NCBI GenBank assembly: GCA_902778535.1
Contig: CACYYG010000008.1
Span: 1-64,000, forward strand
DNA from: an uncultured Prevotellaceae bacterium
GTDB lineage: Bacteria; Bacteroidota; Bacteroidia; Bacteroidales; Bacteroidaceae
DNA length: 64,000 nt
Direction of reading: 5' to 3'
The notes under the pieces are model-generated. The model saw only the letters and a list, made by a program, of their open reading frames with translations, was not told where the DNA came from and searched no databases. The translations under genes and the position numbers were made by a program. Below, piece by piece: positions 1 to 10,557 of this stretch (the first letter of the stretch is position 1; every line of letters starts with the position of its first letter).

Positions 1-104
1 AACACATCGTAATCCGGCACAATCCTGTCGCGTGAGGCTAATGCCATAAGATAAACAGCTACAACTCAGCGATGAGAATACCTCTATGAATTATACAGGG
101 TAAT

Positions 105-647
105 TTATTTGTTTAATAACGAGTTAATTCTTCGAGTTTTCTCTTCTATTTGTTGATTAATCTCTACAATCTTTGAACCAAAATATTTTGATTCATTTTG
201 AAAATAGTATTCTTTGCAAGTTTTGAATAGTTTATCGATTCTTTTTGCACTTAATGAGCCTTGATAGTTAAGCCATATACCTTCATCGTTATTATTATCT
301 CTATTCACAAGCATAGGTAAAATTATAGAAAAAATGTGCTCTAAACATTCAAGAGTCATAATACGCAAATCAGAGATTAAAAAACTTAATTCGTTACAAT
401 TTATGCTATCTTCAACTTTTTTAAACGGTGGTATATTATTCCTAAAACTAAATATTCCAAGTATTTGCATACCTCCTTCACATTGTTGATAACAAATGTA
501 TAAGTTGTCATTTAAACAACCTCTATATTCGATTGCATAGTTAGTTACAAACTCTTCTACTCTTGGCATATTATCCGCAGAAGCTTTTGCAATGAGGACA
601 GTATTTGTATCAACAATAAACGGTAAATTAATTATCTTTATTTCCAT
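105..647 (-). CDS. Hypothetical protein, AT-rich
   Basis: An open frame of about 180 codons that I do not recognise. The frame can be extended upstream to a TTG at 668, but that TTG lies inside a good -7 promoter element, so I take the ATG at 647 as the start. The protein has no signal peptide or membrane segment. Its middle is rich in Ile/Leu (residues about 85-120), and its charged C-terminal helix (about 150-180) could form a short coiled coil. Base composition is clearly more AT-rich than the clp genes next door, which suggests recent acquisition. The function is unknown. Confidence 0.55.
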   Translation of the reverse strand: MEIKIINLPFIVDTNTVLIAKASADNMPRVEEFVTNYAIEYRGCLNDNLYICYQQCEGGMQILGIFSFRNNIPPFKKVEDSINCNELSFLISDLRIMTLECLEHIFSIILPMLVNRDNNNDEGIWLNYQGSLSAKRIDKLFKTCKEYYFQNESKYFGSKIVEINQQIEEKTRRINSLLNK

Positions 648-665
648 ATCAACATATATTTTGCG

Positions 666-673
666 CAAAGTTA
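666..673 (-). promoter_or_regulatory. Promoter -7 element of the minus-strand hypothetical gene
   Basis: On the minus strand this reads TAACTTTG, an exact match to the Bacteroidetes -7 consensus TAnnTTTG. The -33 TTTG is poor. Transcription would start about 10-15 nt before the ATG at 647. Confidence 0.4.
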
Positions 674-721
674 AACATTATTTTTCTTGTAATCTAACTA
701 TTTATAATAAAAAATGTTATT

Positions 722-1006
722 ATGAAATCTTTTACATATCAATCGTGTAACAATGAGGCTGTACTTAGTGTCAAGAAGGAATTTAAGCAGAATCCAAATG
801 ATAGTTCGATAAAATCAAAATATGAATCTTTAATAGGTGATACTTATATTGCAATAGAAAGGAAACGATACCTGTACAACAACACGGAGATGTTTTCTCA
901 TGTTTGGCACATTTCGTCGCAACGGCAAACAAAGATACGTAAAGAAACTGAATTTTCTTCACAAAAAATCTTAATAAAATTTTTGCAGTTGCATTTTTTT
1001 TATTAA
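722..1006 (+). CDS. Doubtful small ORF, possibly a gene remnant
   Basis: A 94-codon frame with no recognisable family. The first 45 residues have ordinary protein composition. The rest runs into the AT-rich promoter of clpP (it covers the -33 and most of the -7 element), so the 3' half is unlikely to be genuine protein. There is no convincing ribosome binding site. It could be the truncated 5' end of a lost gene. Confidence 0.25.
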   Translation: MKSFTYQSCNNEAVLSVKKEFKQNPNDSSIKSKYESLIGDTYIAIERKRYLYNNTEMFSHVWHISSQRQTKIRKETEFSSQKILIKFLQLHFFY

Positions 1007-1011
1007 CTTTG
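982..1011 (+). promoter_or_regulatory. clpPX promoter
   Basis: TTTG at 982-985 and TAACTTTG at 1004-1011 are separated by 18 bp, a textbook Bacteroidetes sigma-70-type promoter. It lies 36 nt before the clpP ATG, so clpP and clpX probably start their own transcript here. Confidence 0.75.
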
Positions 1012-1046
1012 TATCTCCAAGTCAGAAAAATGACGAAAAACGCACT

Positions 1047-1709
1047 ATGAACGACTTTAGAAAATATGCTACAGGGCACCTGAGAATGAACGGACAGGTG
1101 CTTGACGACGTGATGAGCGCACAGGCGCAGTACATGAACCCCTACATCCTGGAGGAACGCCAGCTGAACGTGACGCAGCTCGACGTGTTCAGCCGACTGA
1201 TGATGGACCGCATCATCTTTCTCGGCACTGAGGTGAACGACTATACGGCCAATGTGCTGCAGGCCCAGCTGCTCTATCTCGACAGTGTTGATCCGGGCAA
1301 GGACATCAATGTCTACATCAACTCTCCTGGCGGAAGCGTCTATGCAGGGCTGGGCATCTACGACACCATGCAGTTTATCCAGAGCGACGTGGCCACCATT
1401 TGCACAGGCATGGCTGCCTCGATGGCCGCCGTGCTGCTCGTGGCAGGCAAGGAAGGCAAGCGCTCGGCGCTGCCCCACAGCCGCGTAATGATTCACCAGC
1501 CGTTGGGCGGTGTGCAGGGCCAGGCCTCTGACATTGAGATTGAGGCTCGTGAGATTCAGAAAATCAAGAAGGAACTCTACACCATCATCGCCGACCATTC
1601 GCACACTGACTTCGACAAGGTGTGGGCCGACAGCGACCGCAACTACTGGATGACGGCCGAGGAGGCAAAGGAGTATGGCATGATTGACCAGGTGCTGGCG
1701 AAGAAATGA
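1047..1709 (+). CDS. clpP: ATP-dependent Clp protease proteolytic subunit ClpP
   Basis: The serine peptidase of the cytoplasmic ClpXP protease, which forms a tetradecameric barrel that degrades unfolded or tagged proteins fed in by ClpX. The length (220 aa) is normal. The nucleophile Ser125 lies in GMAASMA and the base His150 in MIHQP. Aligning the C-terminus with E. coli ClpP through the EYG motif puts Asn199 (codon AAC at 1641-1643) where the catalytic Asp normally sits. The stop codon overlaps the clpX start (ATGA), indicating translational coupling. Identification is secure. The effect of the Asn is unknown; Listeria ClpP1 also has Asn at this position. Confidence 0.97.
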   Translation: MNDFRKYATGHLRMNGQVLDDVMSAQAQYMNPYILEERQLNVTQLDVFSRLMMDRIIFLGTEVNDYTANVLQAQLLYLDSVDPGKDINVYINSPGGSVYAGLGIYDTMQFIQSDVATICTGMAASMAAVLLVAGKEGKRSALPHSRVMIHQPLGGVQGQASDIEIEAREIQKIKKELYTIIADHSHTDFDKVWADSDRNYWMTAEEAKEYGMIDQVLAKK

Positions 1710-2923
1710 AGAAGGCATGTAGTTTTTGCGGGCGCAGCGAGCGTGAGGCAAGGCTGCTGATATCAGGTGTCAACGGCTTCATCTGCGAAGAATGTGCCAA
1801 GCAGGCCTATCAGATAGTGAAGGAGGCGGGCATGGAGGCCGCAAAGAAGGAAGAGCCGACGCCTCCCAGTATGCAGCGTATTCCCAAGCCTAAGGAGATT
1901 AAGGACTATCTGGACCAGTATATTATCGGTCAGGAGGAGGCCAAGCGCTATCTGAGCGTAGCCGTGTACAACCACTATAAACGCCTGTCGCAGCCTGTGG
2001 ACGAGAAGGACGGCGTGGAGATAGAGAAGTCGAACATCATCATGGTGGGACCCACCGGCACCGGCAAGACGCTGATGGCGCGCACCATTGCAAAGCTGCT
2101 CGACGTGCCCTTCACCATTGTCGACGCCACCGTCTTCACCGAGGCCGGCTATGTGGGCGAGGATGTGGAGAGCATCCTCTCGCGTCTGCTTCAGGTGGCT
2201 GACTACAAGGTGGGGCCTACGGAGCGCGGTATCGTGTTCATCGACGAGATAGACAAGATAGCCCGCAAGCAGGACAACCCCAGCATCACGCGTGACGTGA
2301 GCGGCGAGGGTGTGCAGCAGGGTCTGCTGAAGCTGCTCGAGGGCACCTCCGTCAACGTGCCGCCGAAGGGCGGGCGCAAGCATCCCGACCAGGAGTATAT
2401 TGCTGTTGACACCCGCAACATCCTGTTCATCTGTGGCGGTGCCTTCGACGGCATTGAGCGTAAGATTGCTCAGCGCCTGAACACCCACACCGTGGGCTAC
2501 AACTCGGTACAGAACATGCGCCACATCGACAAGGACGACCTGATGAAATATGTGCAGCCGCAAGACCTGAAGAGCTTCGGCCTCATACCCGAAATCATCG
2601 GCCGCCTGCCCATCCTCACCTACCTGAACCCGCTTGACCGTCCAGCCCTCCGCCGCATACTCGTGGAGCCGAAGAACAGCATCATCAAGCAGTATCAGAA
2701 GCTGTTCCGCATGGACGGCATCGAGCTCACCTTCACCGATGAGGCAATGGAGACCATCGTCGACAAGGCTGTGGAATACAAGCTTGGCGCCCGCGGACTG
2801 CGCTCCATCGTGGAAAGCGTGATGATGGACGCTATGTTCGACCAGCCGTCGCGCCATGTGGACAGCTTTGAAGTGACTAAAGAATATGTGACAGAGCAAC
2901 TTGGAAAGTCGCATCTGGAGTGA
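1706..2923 (+). CDS. clpX: ATP-dependent Clp protease ATPase subunit ClpX
   Basis: The AAA+ unfoldase that recognises substrates and threads them into ClpP. The N-terminal zinc-binding domain has C5, C8, C27 and C30. Walker A is GPTGTGKT (115-122), the pore loop is GYVG (148-151), Walker B is IVFIDEID (176-183) and sensor 2 is GARGLR (361-366). The loop that docks on ClpP, IGF in most bacteria, appears here as VGY (263-265), a conservative variant. The length of 405 aa is usual. The gene overlaps the clpP stop by 4 nt. Directly after its stop codon begins an array of 7-bp repeats that fills the gap to recQ. Confidence 0.97.
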   Translation: MKKACSFCGRSEREARLLISGVNGFICEECAKQAYQIVKEAGMEAAKKEEPTPPSMQRIPKPKEIKDYLDQYIIGQEEAKRYLSVAVYNHYKRLSQPVDEKDGVEIEKSNIIMVGPTGTGKTLMARTIAKLLDVPFTIVDATVFTEAGYVGEDVESILSRLLQVADYKVGPTERGIVFIDEIDKIARKQDNPSITRDVSGEGVQQGLLKLLEGTSVNVPPKGGRKHPDQEYIAVDTRNILFICGGAFDGIERKIAQRLNTHTVGYNSVQNMRHIDKDDLMKYVQPQDLKSFGLIPEIIGRLPILTYLNPLDRPALRRILVEPKNSIIKQYQKLFRMDGIELTFTDEAMETIVDKAVEYKLGARGLRSIVESVMMDAMFDQPSRHVDSFEVTKEYVTEQLGKSHLE

Positions 2924-2962
2924 TTGAACATTGTACATTGAACGTTGAATATTGACGATTGA
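2921..2962 (+). repeat. Heptad repeat array filling the clpX-recQ gap
   Basis: Six consecutive 7-bp units (TGATTGA, ACATTGT, ACATTGA, ACGTTGA, ATATTGA, CGATTGA) with the register xxATTGA. The array starts on the clpX stop codon itself and ends just before the recQ ribosome binding site (AAGGAG at 2963-2968). Confidence 0.8.
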
Positions 2963-2971
2963 AAGGAGCCT

Positions 2972-5152
2972 ATGACTGAGAAAACTAATCTAAACGAAGC
3001 GCTGAAGAGATACTTTGGCTTCGACACCTTCAAGGGAGACCAGGAGGCGATTATCCGCAATGTCCTTGAGGGCAACGACACTTTCGTGCTGATGCCTACA
3101 GGCGGCGGCAAGTCGCTGTGCTATCAGTTGCCGTCGCTGCTGATGGACGGCGTGGCTATCGTCATCTCGCCGCTCATCGCGCTGATGAAGAACCAGGTGG
3201 ACTTCATCGCCAACCTCAGCGAGCATGAGGGAACGGCCCATTTCCTGAACTCTTCGCTGAACAAGACGGCCATCGATCAGGTGAAAGAAGATGTGCGCGA
3301 AGGGCGTACGAAACTGCTTTACGTGGCGCCGGAGTCGCTGACAAAGGAAGACAACGTGGAGTTCCTGCAGTCGGTGAAGATTTCATTCTATGCCATTGAC
3401 GAGGCCCACTGCATCTCGGAGTGGGGCCATGACTTCCGCCCTGAGTACCGTCGCATCCGTCCCATTATCAACGAGATAGGTCAGGCTCCCGTCATCGCCC
3501 TCACGGCGACGGCCACCGACAAGGTGCGTACCGACATCAAGAAGAGCCTCGGCATCATCGACGCCAAGGAGTTTAAGTCGTCGTTCAACCGTCCCAACCT
3601 CTACTACGAGGTGCGTCCGAAGACGAAGGACATCGACAAGGACATCGTGCGCTTCATCAAGCAGCATCCCGGCAAGAGCGGCATCATCTATTGTCTTTCG
3701 CGTAAGAAGGTGGAAGATTTGGCCGAAGTGCTGCGTGCCAACGACATCAAGGCACAGTGCTATCATGCCGGCCTCGACACTGCAACACGCACGCAGACGC
3801 AGGATGACTTCCTGATGGAGAAGATTGACGTCATCGTGGCCACCATCGCCTTTGGCATGGGCATCGACAAGCCCGATGTGCGCTTCGTCATCCACTACGA
3901 CATACCGAAGAGTCTGGAAGGCTATTATCAGGAGACAGGACGCGCAGGAAGAGACGGCGGCGAGGGCCTCTGCATCGCTTTCTACAGCTACAAGGACTTG
4001 CAGAAACTGGAGAAGTTCATGGAGGGCAAGCCCGTGGCTGAGCAGGATATCGGTCGCCAGCTCTTGCAGGAGACGGCAGCCTATGCCGAGACCAGCGTCT
4101 GTCGCCGTAAGATGCTGCTGCACTACTTTGGCGAGGAGTATAAGCCGGACAACTGCCACAACTGCGACAACTGTCTGCATCCGGGCAAGAAGATAGAGGC
4201 TAAGGATCAGCTGATTATTGCTCTGAAGGCCATTCTTGCCATCAAGGAGAACTTCCGCACCGACTATGTCATCGACTTCATCACCGGCCGTGATACTGAC
4301 GAGATACAAGCCCACAAGCATGATGAGCTGGAAGAGTTTGGCAGCGGTGAGGATGAGAATCCGAAGATTTGGAATCCCATCATCCGTCAGGCACTCATCA
4401 TGGGCTATTTGAAGAAAGAAGTAGAGAACTATGGGCTGTTGAAGGTTACTGCAGCAGGCAAAAAATTCATCAAGCAGCCGCGCTCGTTCATGGTTGTTGA
4501 AGACCATGAGTTCAACGAATACGACGATGCCGGCGGCGAAGGCGGCACGTCGGCCCTCGACCCCACGCTCTCGGCCATGCTCCATGACTTGCGCAAGAAA
4601 TGGTCACGCAAGCTGGAACGTCCGCCCTACGTCATCTTCCAGGATGTCAGCATTGAGCAGATGGCCACCTACTATCCCGTCACCCTTGAGGAGCTGAAGA
4701 ACATTCAGGGCGTGGGCGACGGCAAGACGCGCCAGCCATACGCCAAGGAATTCGTTGAGCTCATCAAGCGCTACTGCGACGAGAACGAGATAGAGCGGCA
4801 GAGCGACCTGCGGGTGCGCACGAAAGCCAAGGACTCGATGCGCAAGCTGAAAATCCTGCAGAACATCGACCGCCGCATCGCCCTCGACGACATTGCCAAC
4901 GCCCTGGGCATCGACTTCGAGGAAATGCTTGACGAGCTGGAGGGCATTGTGCTCTACAGCGGCAACAAAATCAATATCGACTACTTCGTCTATGACATTA
5001 TGGACCGCGACGACGTGGCCGACATCTGCGACTTCCTGGCCGAGCAGGAAAAGGACGATATTGAGGCTGCCATCCGTGAGTTCGGACAGGACTTTTCAGA
5101 GAACGAGATCCGCTTGGTGCGCATCAAATTCATCTCGGACATGGCGAACTGA
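2972..5152 (+). CDS. recQ: ATP-dependent DNA helicase RecQ
   Basis: A 3'-5' superfamily 2 DNA helicase for recombination and replication-fork repair. It has Walker A MPTGGGKS (41-48), the DEAH box (143-146) followed by CISEWGHDFR, and motif III LTATAT. A zinc-binding cysteine cluster (CRR...CHNCDNC) lies at about 378-398, followed by the RQC winged helix. A HRDC domain lies at about 530-610, and a C-terminal extension reaches 726 aa, the long RecQ form common in Bacteroidetes. The start is supported by AAGGAG four bases upstream. The last 69 bp recur in degenerate form at 6766-6834. Confidence 0.95.
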   Translation: MTEKTNLNEALKRYFGFDTFKGDQEAIIRNVLEGNDTFVLMPTGGGKSLCYQLPSLLMDGVAIVISPLIALMKNQVDFIANLSEHEGTAHFLNSSLNKTAIDQVKEDVREGRTKLLYVAPESLTKEDNVEFLQSVKISFYAIDEAHCISEWGHDFRPEYRRIRPIINEIGQAPVIALTATATDKVRTDIKKSLGIIDAKEFKSSFNRPNLYYEVRPKTKDIDKDIVRFIKQHPGKSGIIYCLSRKKVEDLAEVLRANDIKAQCYHAGLDTATRTQTQDDFLMEKIDVIVATIAFGMGIDKPDVRFVIHYDIPKSLEGYYQETGRAGRDGGEGLCIAFYSYKDLQKLEKFMEGKPVAEQDIGRQLLQETAAYAETSVCRRKMLLHYFGEEYKPDNCHNCDNCLHPGKKIEAKDQLIIALKAILAIKENFRTDYVIDFITGRDTDEIQAHKHDELEEFGSGEDENPKIWNPIIRQALIMGYLKKEVENYGLLKVTAAGKKFIKQPRSFMVVEDHEFNEYDDAGGEGGTSALDPTLSAMLHDLRKKWSRKLERPPYVIFQDVSIEQMATYYPVTLEELKNIQGVGDGKTRQPYAKEFVELIKRYCDENEIERQSDLRVRTKAKDSMRKLKILQNIDRRIALDDIANALGIDFEEMLDELEGIVLYSGNKINIDYFVYDIMDRDDVADICDFLAEQEKDDIEAAIREFGQDFSENEIRLVRIKFISDMAN

Positions 5153-5185
5153 GTGAAGGCATTGTTAGTTTTCTCTTCAAGGCGT

Positions 5186-6763
5186 ATGAATTACAAATCA
5201 TGCCGAAAGGTTAATGGCTTCATTATAGCCCTTTTGGTCTTTCTGACTCTGCCGCTTAAGGGACAGACCATCGTGCAGGGCAGCGACACCATCGGTATGG
5301 TGCTGATTGACAGCACTTTCGTCGTGTCGCCTTACTTGGATTTCGGGCGCCCTGTCTACTCCATGCAGGCAAGTCCTCAACAGGACTACCTGCTCATGAT
5401 GTTCCGTGACGTGTCGAAGGACGGGAAACGGTGGAAGAAAAGCGGTGAGATAGGCCTGCTGCGACTGGGCGACCGGAAACTGCTGTGGACGCAACCCTTT
5501 AACTACAACACCACCTCATTCCTGCTCACACGGCGGGGTGTCATCACCATCGCCAACAGAAAGGTGACCATGCTAAGCAAGGAATCGGGCAATGCCCTCT
5601 GGCAGCGCCAGTTCTCGCCAGTGCAGGTCGATGACTCCACGGGTGTCATCGTGGGCTACGGCAGCATAACTGGCAACCGCCTCTATGCCTACAGCATCGA
5701 AACAGGCGAAGAGCTGTGGTCGCAGAAGATGCCTCGCGACAAAAACTGGGGCTGGAACGACGTGGTACGCACCGACTCGCTGCACTGGTTAGTGGCGTGC
5801 GACAATCTGAGCCGTCTGAACGTGGCCACGGGCGAGATGGAGGAATATGAAGCAAAGACGGGCGTCGTTGATGTGAAGGGTGTTCTGCTGCAGGCGTTGG
5901 TTGCCTCCGCAGGAGCCTTTGCCGGTGCTGCAGTGGGGGGCGGATATTACTATACTCCCATCTATGGCAGCAATATCATCAACGGGCTACATTCCAACAT
6001 CTGGCAGGCTGACAGCAGCATCTTCTTTGCCGACCGTCGGAAGGTGGCGCGCCTTGACAGTCATCTCCAGCCTCAATGGGAAACGGAACTGCCGCCGAAG
6101 ACCGCTACGCGCTCGCTACTCGTCAGTGATGACTCGCTGCTCTATATGTTCAGCTTCGGCATGGGCTATAGCGGCCTCGCACCCAAGAAGATGGGACGCC
6201 CTTTCATTGCCGCTTTCAACATGAAGACAGGTCAGCAGCAGTTTATTAATATGCTCTCGATGAAGAAAGACATGGTGTCTGACGCCCTTATAACTCCCAG
6301 GTGCACCTATATGATGTTTGACGACGGCCTGGCCTACAAGAGCGACCTGTGTGACTCTACGGTGTCTGTCGTTCCGTGGGATGAGGAACGCTATGGCAAG
6401 CTCAGCAAGATCATGCAGGACACCATCTACATCTACTATCCGCTGAGGCAGACTTTCATGCCCTATGCCTTTGACGGACAGAACTGCCCCGTGATGACCG
6501 ACCGCGGCGACATCTATATCGTCAACGAGCGGCTGGACATCTGGCAGCGGTTTACCAACGACCAGCTGTACTCCACTCTGCACAGCATGGGCGACCGCCG
6601 CCTCGTCTACCACCGCTATCCAACACCCAAGCTGGTGCTGATTCAGGAACTGGGGATGCCTGAGGTGAGCTACTACGCAGCGTTCAGTCACCTGAGTATA
6701 ATGGGCAGACAGCTATATATGCTTGTGGGGCAACGTCTATTCTTCATTGACTTGCCCCAATAA
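5186..6763 (+). CDS. Exported beta-propeller (PQQ-like) protein of unknown role
   Basis: The frame opens at a GTG (5153) directly behind the recQ stop, but the ATG at 5186 is followed by a good signal peptide (K/R-rich start, then a hydrophobic run ending near LKGQT), so I use it. The body shows repeated strands of the type G-x-x-L-W, as in PQQ/quinoprotein-like propellers, for example KLLWTQPF, NALWQRQF and EELWSQKM. A hydrophobic Gly/Ala-rich loop lies near residues 235-255 of the ATG-started protein. No enzyme motif is evident. It probably acts in the periplasm or at the cell surface. It may be cotranscribed with recQ, and a recQ 3' duplicate follows it. Confidence 0.7.
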   Translation: MNYKSCRKVNGFIIALLVFLTLPLKGQTIVQGSDTIGMVLIDSTFVVSPYLDFGRPVYSMQASPQQDYLLMMFRDVSKDGKRWKKSGEIGLLRLGDRKLLWTQPFNYNTTSFLLTRRGVITIANRKVTMLSKESGNALWQRQFSPVQVDDSTGVIVGYGSITGNRLYAYSIETGEELWSQKMPRDKNWGWNDVVRTDSLHWLVACDNLSRLNVATGEMEEYEAKTGVVDVKGVLLQALVASAGAFAGAAVGGGYYYTPIYGSNIINGLHSNIWQADSSIFFADRRKVARLDSHLQPQWETELPPKTATRSLLVSDDSLLYMFSFGMGYSGLAPKKMGRPFIAAFNMKTGQQQFINMLSMKKDMVSDALITPRCTYMMFDDGLAYKSDLCDSTVSVVPWDEERYGKLSKIMQDTIYIYYPLRQTFMPYAFDGQNCPVMTDRGDIYIVNERLDIWQRFTNDQLYSTLHSMGDRRLVYHRYPTPKLVLIQELGMPEVSYYAAFSHLSIMGRQLYMLVGQRLFFIDLPQ

Positions 6764-6770
6764 AGGGGCA
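6753..6770 (+). terminator. Possible hairpin at the stop codon of the propeller gene
   Basis: TGCCCC-AATAAA-GGGGCA forms a 6-bp stem spanning the TAA stop, followed three bases later by TTTT. It is a weak terminator candidate. It sits at the junction with the recQ 3' copy. Confidence 0.35.
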
Positions 6771-6834
6771 GGACTTTTCCGAGAACGAGAACCGCTTGGA
6801 GTGCATCAATTTCATCTCGGACATGGCGAATTGA
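6766..6834 (+). pseudogene. Degenerate copy of the recQ 3' end
   Basis: This 69-bp segment matches 5084-5152 (the last 22 codons plus stop of recQ) at 62 of 69 positions, including the stop codon, with a constant offset of 1682. No other part of recQ is repeated. The propeller gene therefore lies exactly between two copies of the recQ tail. Confidence 0.85.
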
Positions 6835-6863
6835 ATTATTTGTTATTATGAACTGTTGTTGTT

Positions 6864-9111
<2,248 letters not shown>

Positions 9112-9126
9112 AAAGCAAACACAATA

Positions 9127-10557
9127 ATGAAGAAGTTTCTTTTTGCAGCCCTGTTTGCTGCTGTTCCGTGTGCTGTGACATTATCGCAGCCCCAGGCCGA
9201 CGACCCCACAATTATGGTGGTGAACGGAGTTCCTGTGCCTCGCTCAGAGTTTGAATATTCGTTCAACAAGAACAACTCTGAAGGTGTCATCGACAAGAAG
9301 AGCGTGGAAGAGTATGTTGACCTGTTCATCGACTACAAACTGAAGGTCTTTGCTGCCCTTGATGCCAAATACGACACGCTTTCTTCCTACCAGCAGGAGT
9401 TCGCCATGTACCGCGACCAGCAGGTGATGCCGATGCTCGTCACCGACGAGGACATGGAAGCCGAAGCACACAAAATCTACGACCAGACGGTGGAGCAGAT
9501 TGGTCCCGATGGACTTATCAAACCCGCCCACATCCTTATCAAAGCCGACCAACAGGCTTCGCAGGCCGAATGGGATGCCGCCAAAGTGCGTGCCGACTCT
9601 ATCTACAATGCACTGAAGGCTGGCGCCGATTTCGCCGAACTGGCCACCAAGCTCTCACAGGATCCTGGCTCGGCCCGTCAAGGCGGTGAACTGCCCTTCG
9701 TGCAGCGGGGACGGCTGGTGAAGGAATTCGAGGATGCCGCCTTTGCCCTGCAACCCGGTGAAATGTCGCAGGTGGTGAAGACACCTTTTGGCTACCACAT
9801 CATTTTGATGAAGGAACGCAAGATGCTGGAACCCTTTGAAGAGCACCACGATGCCATCCTGAACTTTATGGAGCAGCGCAACATGCGTGACCAGATAGCA
9901 CAGCAGAAGGTGGACGAGATAGTGAAGAAAACTGGTACCACTCAGCAGCAGCTGATGGAGCAGAAAGCTCGTGAACTGTCGCAGAACGACCCGGAGCTGC
10001 GCTACCTCATTCAGGAATATCACGACGGTCTGCTGCTCTATGAAATCAGCAACAACTTGGTGTGGGACAAGGCTGCTAAGGACGAGGCCGGCCTGAAGGA
10101 CTTCTTCAACAAGCACAAGGCCAACTACGCATGGGATGAGCCGCGTTTCAAGGGCATGGCCTATCACGTGAAGACAAAGGCTGACGTGAAGAATGTGAAG
10201 AACTGCGTGAAAAAGCTGCCTTTCGACCAATGGGCCGAGGCGCTGCGCTCTACGTTCAACAGCGACAGTGTCATCCGTATCCGTGTGGAGAAAGGTATCT
10301 TCAAGCCTGGCGACAACGCCTATATCGACAAAGTGGTGTTCAAGAAAGACACTGTTGTTACTCCCTTGCAGGACTATCCCATTGACGCTCATTACGGCAA
10401 AATGCTGAAGAAAGGCCCCGAGGACTATACCGACGTGCGCGGTCTCGTGGTTGCTGACTATCAGGAGGCATTGGAAAAAGAGTGGGTGGCCGACCTGCGT
10501 CGCCGCTATTCATTCCAGGTGAATCAGGATGTGCTCAAAACCGTAAACAACCACTGA
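9127..10557 (+). CDS. Periplasmic peptidyl-prolyl isomerase, PpiC/parvulin type
   Basis: A signal peptide (residues 1 to about 20) is followed by a SurA-like N-terminal helical region. A parvulin domain at about 135-240 has the landmarks AHILIK, DFAELATKLSQD, GGELPFV and PFGYHIILM. A long helical C-terminus of unknown fold follows. It probably helps fold outer-membrane proteins. It overlaps the next parvulin gene by one nucleotide (TGATG), so the two are translationally coupled and likely act in the same pathway. Confidence 0.88.
   Translation: MKKFLFAALFAAVPCAVTLSQPQADDPTIMVVNGVPVPRSEFEYSFNKNNSEGVIDKKSVEEYVDLFIDYKLKVFAALDAKYDTLSSYQQEFAMYRDQQVMPMLVTDEDMEAEAHKIYDQTVEQIGPDGLIKPAHILIKADQQASQAEWDAAKVRADSIYNALKAGADFAELATKLSQDPGSARQGGELPFVQRGRLVKEFEDAAFALQPGEMSQVVKTPFGYHIILMKERKMLEPFEEHHDAILNFMEQRNMRDQIAQQKVDEIVKKTGTTQQQLMEQKARELSQNDPELRYLIQEYHDGLLLYEISNNLVWDKAAKDEAGLKDFFNKHKANYAWDEPRFKGMAYHVKTKADVKNVKNCVKKLPFDQWAEALRSTFNSDSVIRIRVEKGIFKPGDNAYIDKVVFKKDTVVTPLQDYPIDAHYGKMLKKGPEDYTDVRGLVVADYQEALEKEWVADLRRRYSFQVNQDVLKTVNNH

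Noticed and set aside
6766-6834. An IS or transposon end
   Set aside because: The sequence is the recQ 3' end itself, there is no transposase between the copies, and no terminal inverted repeats are seen.
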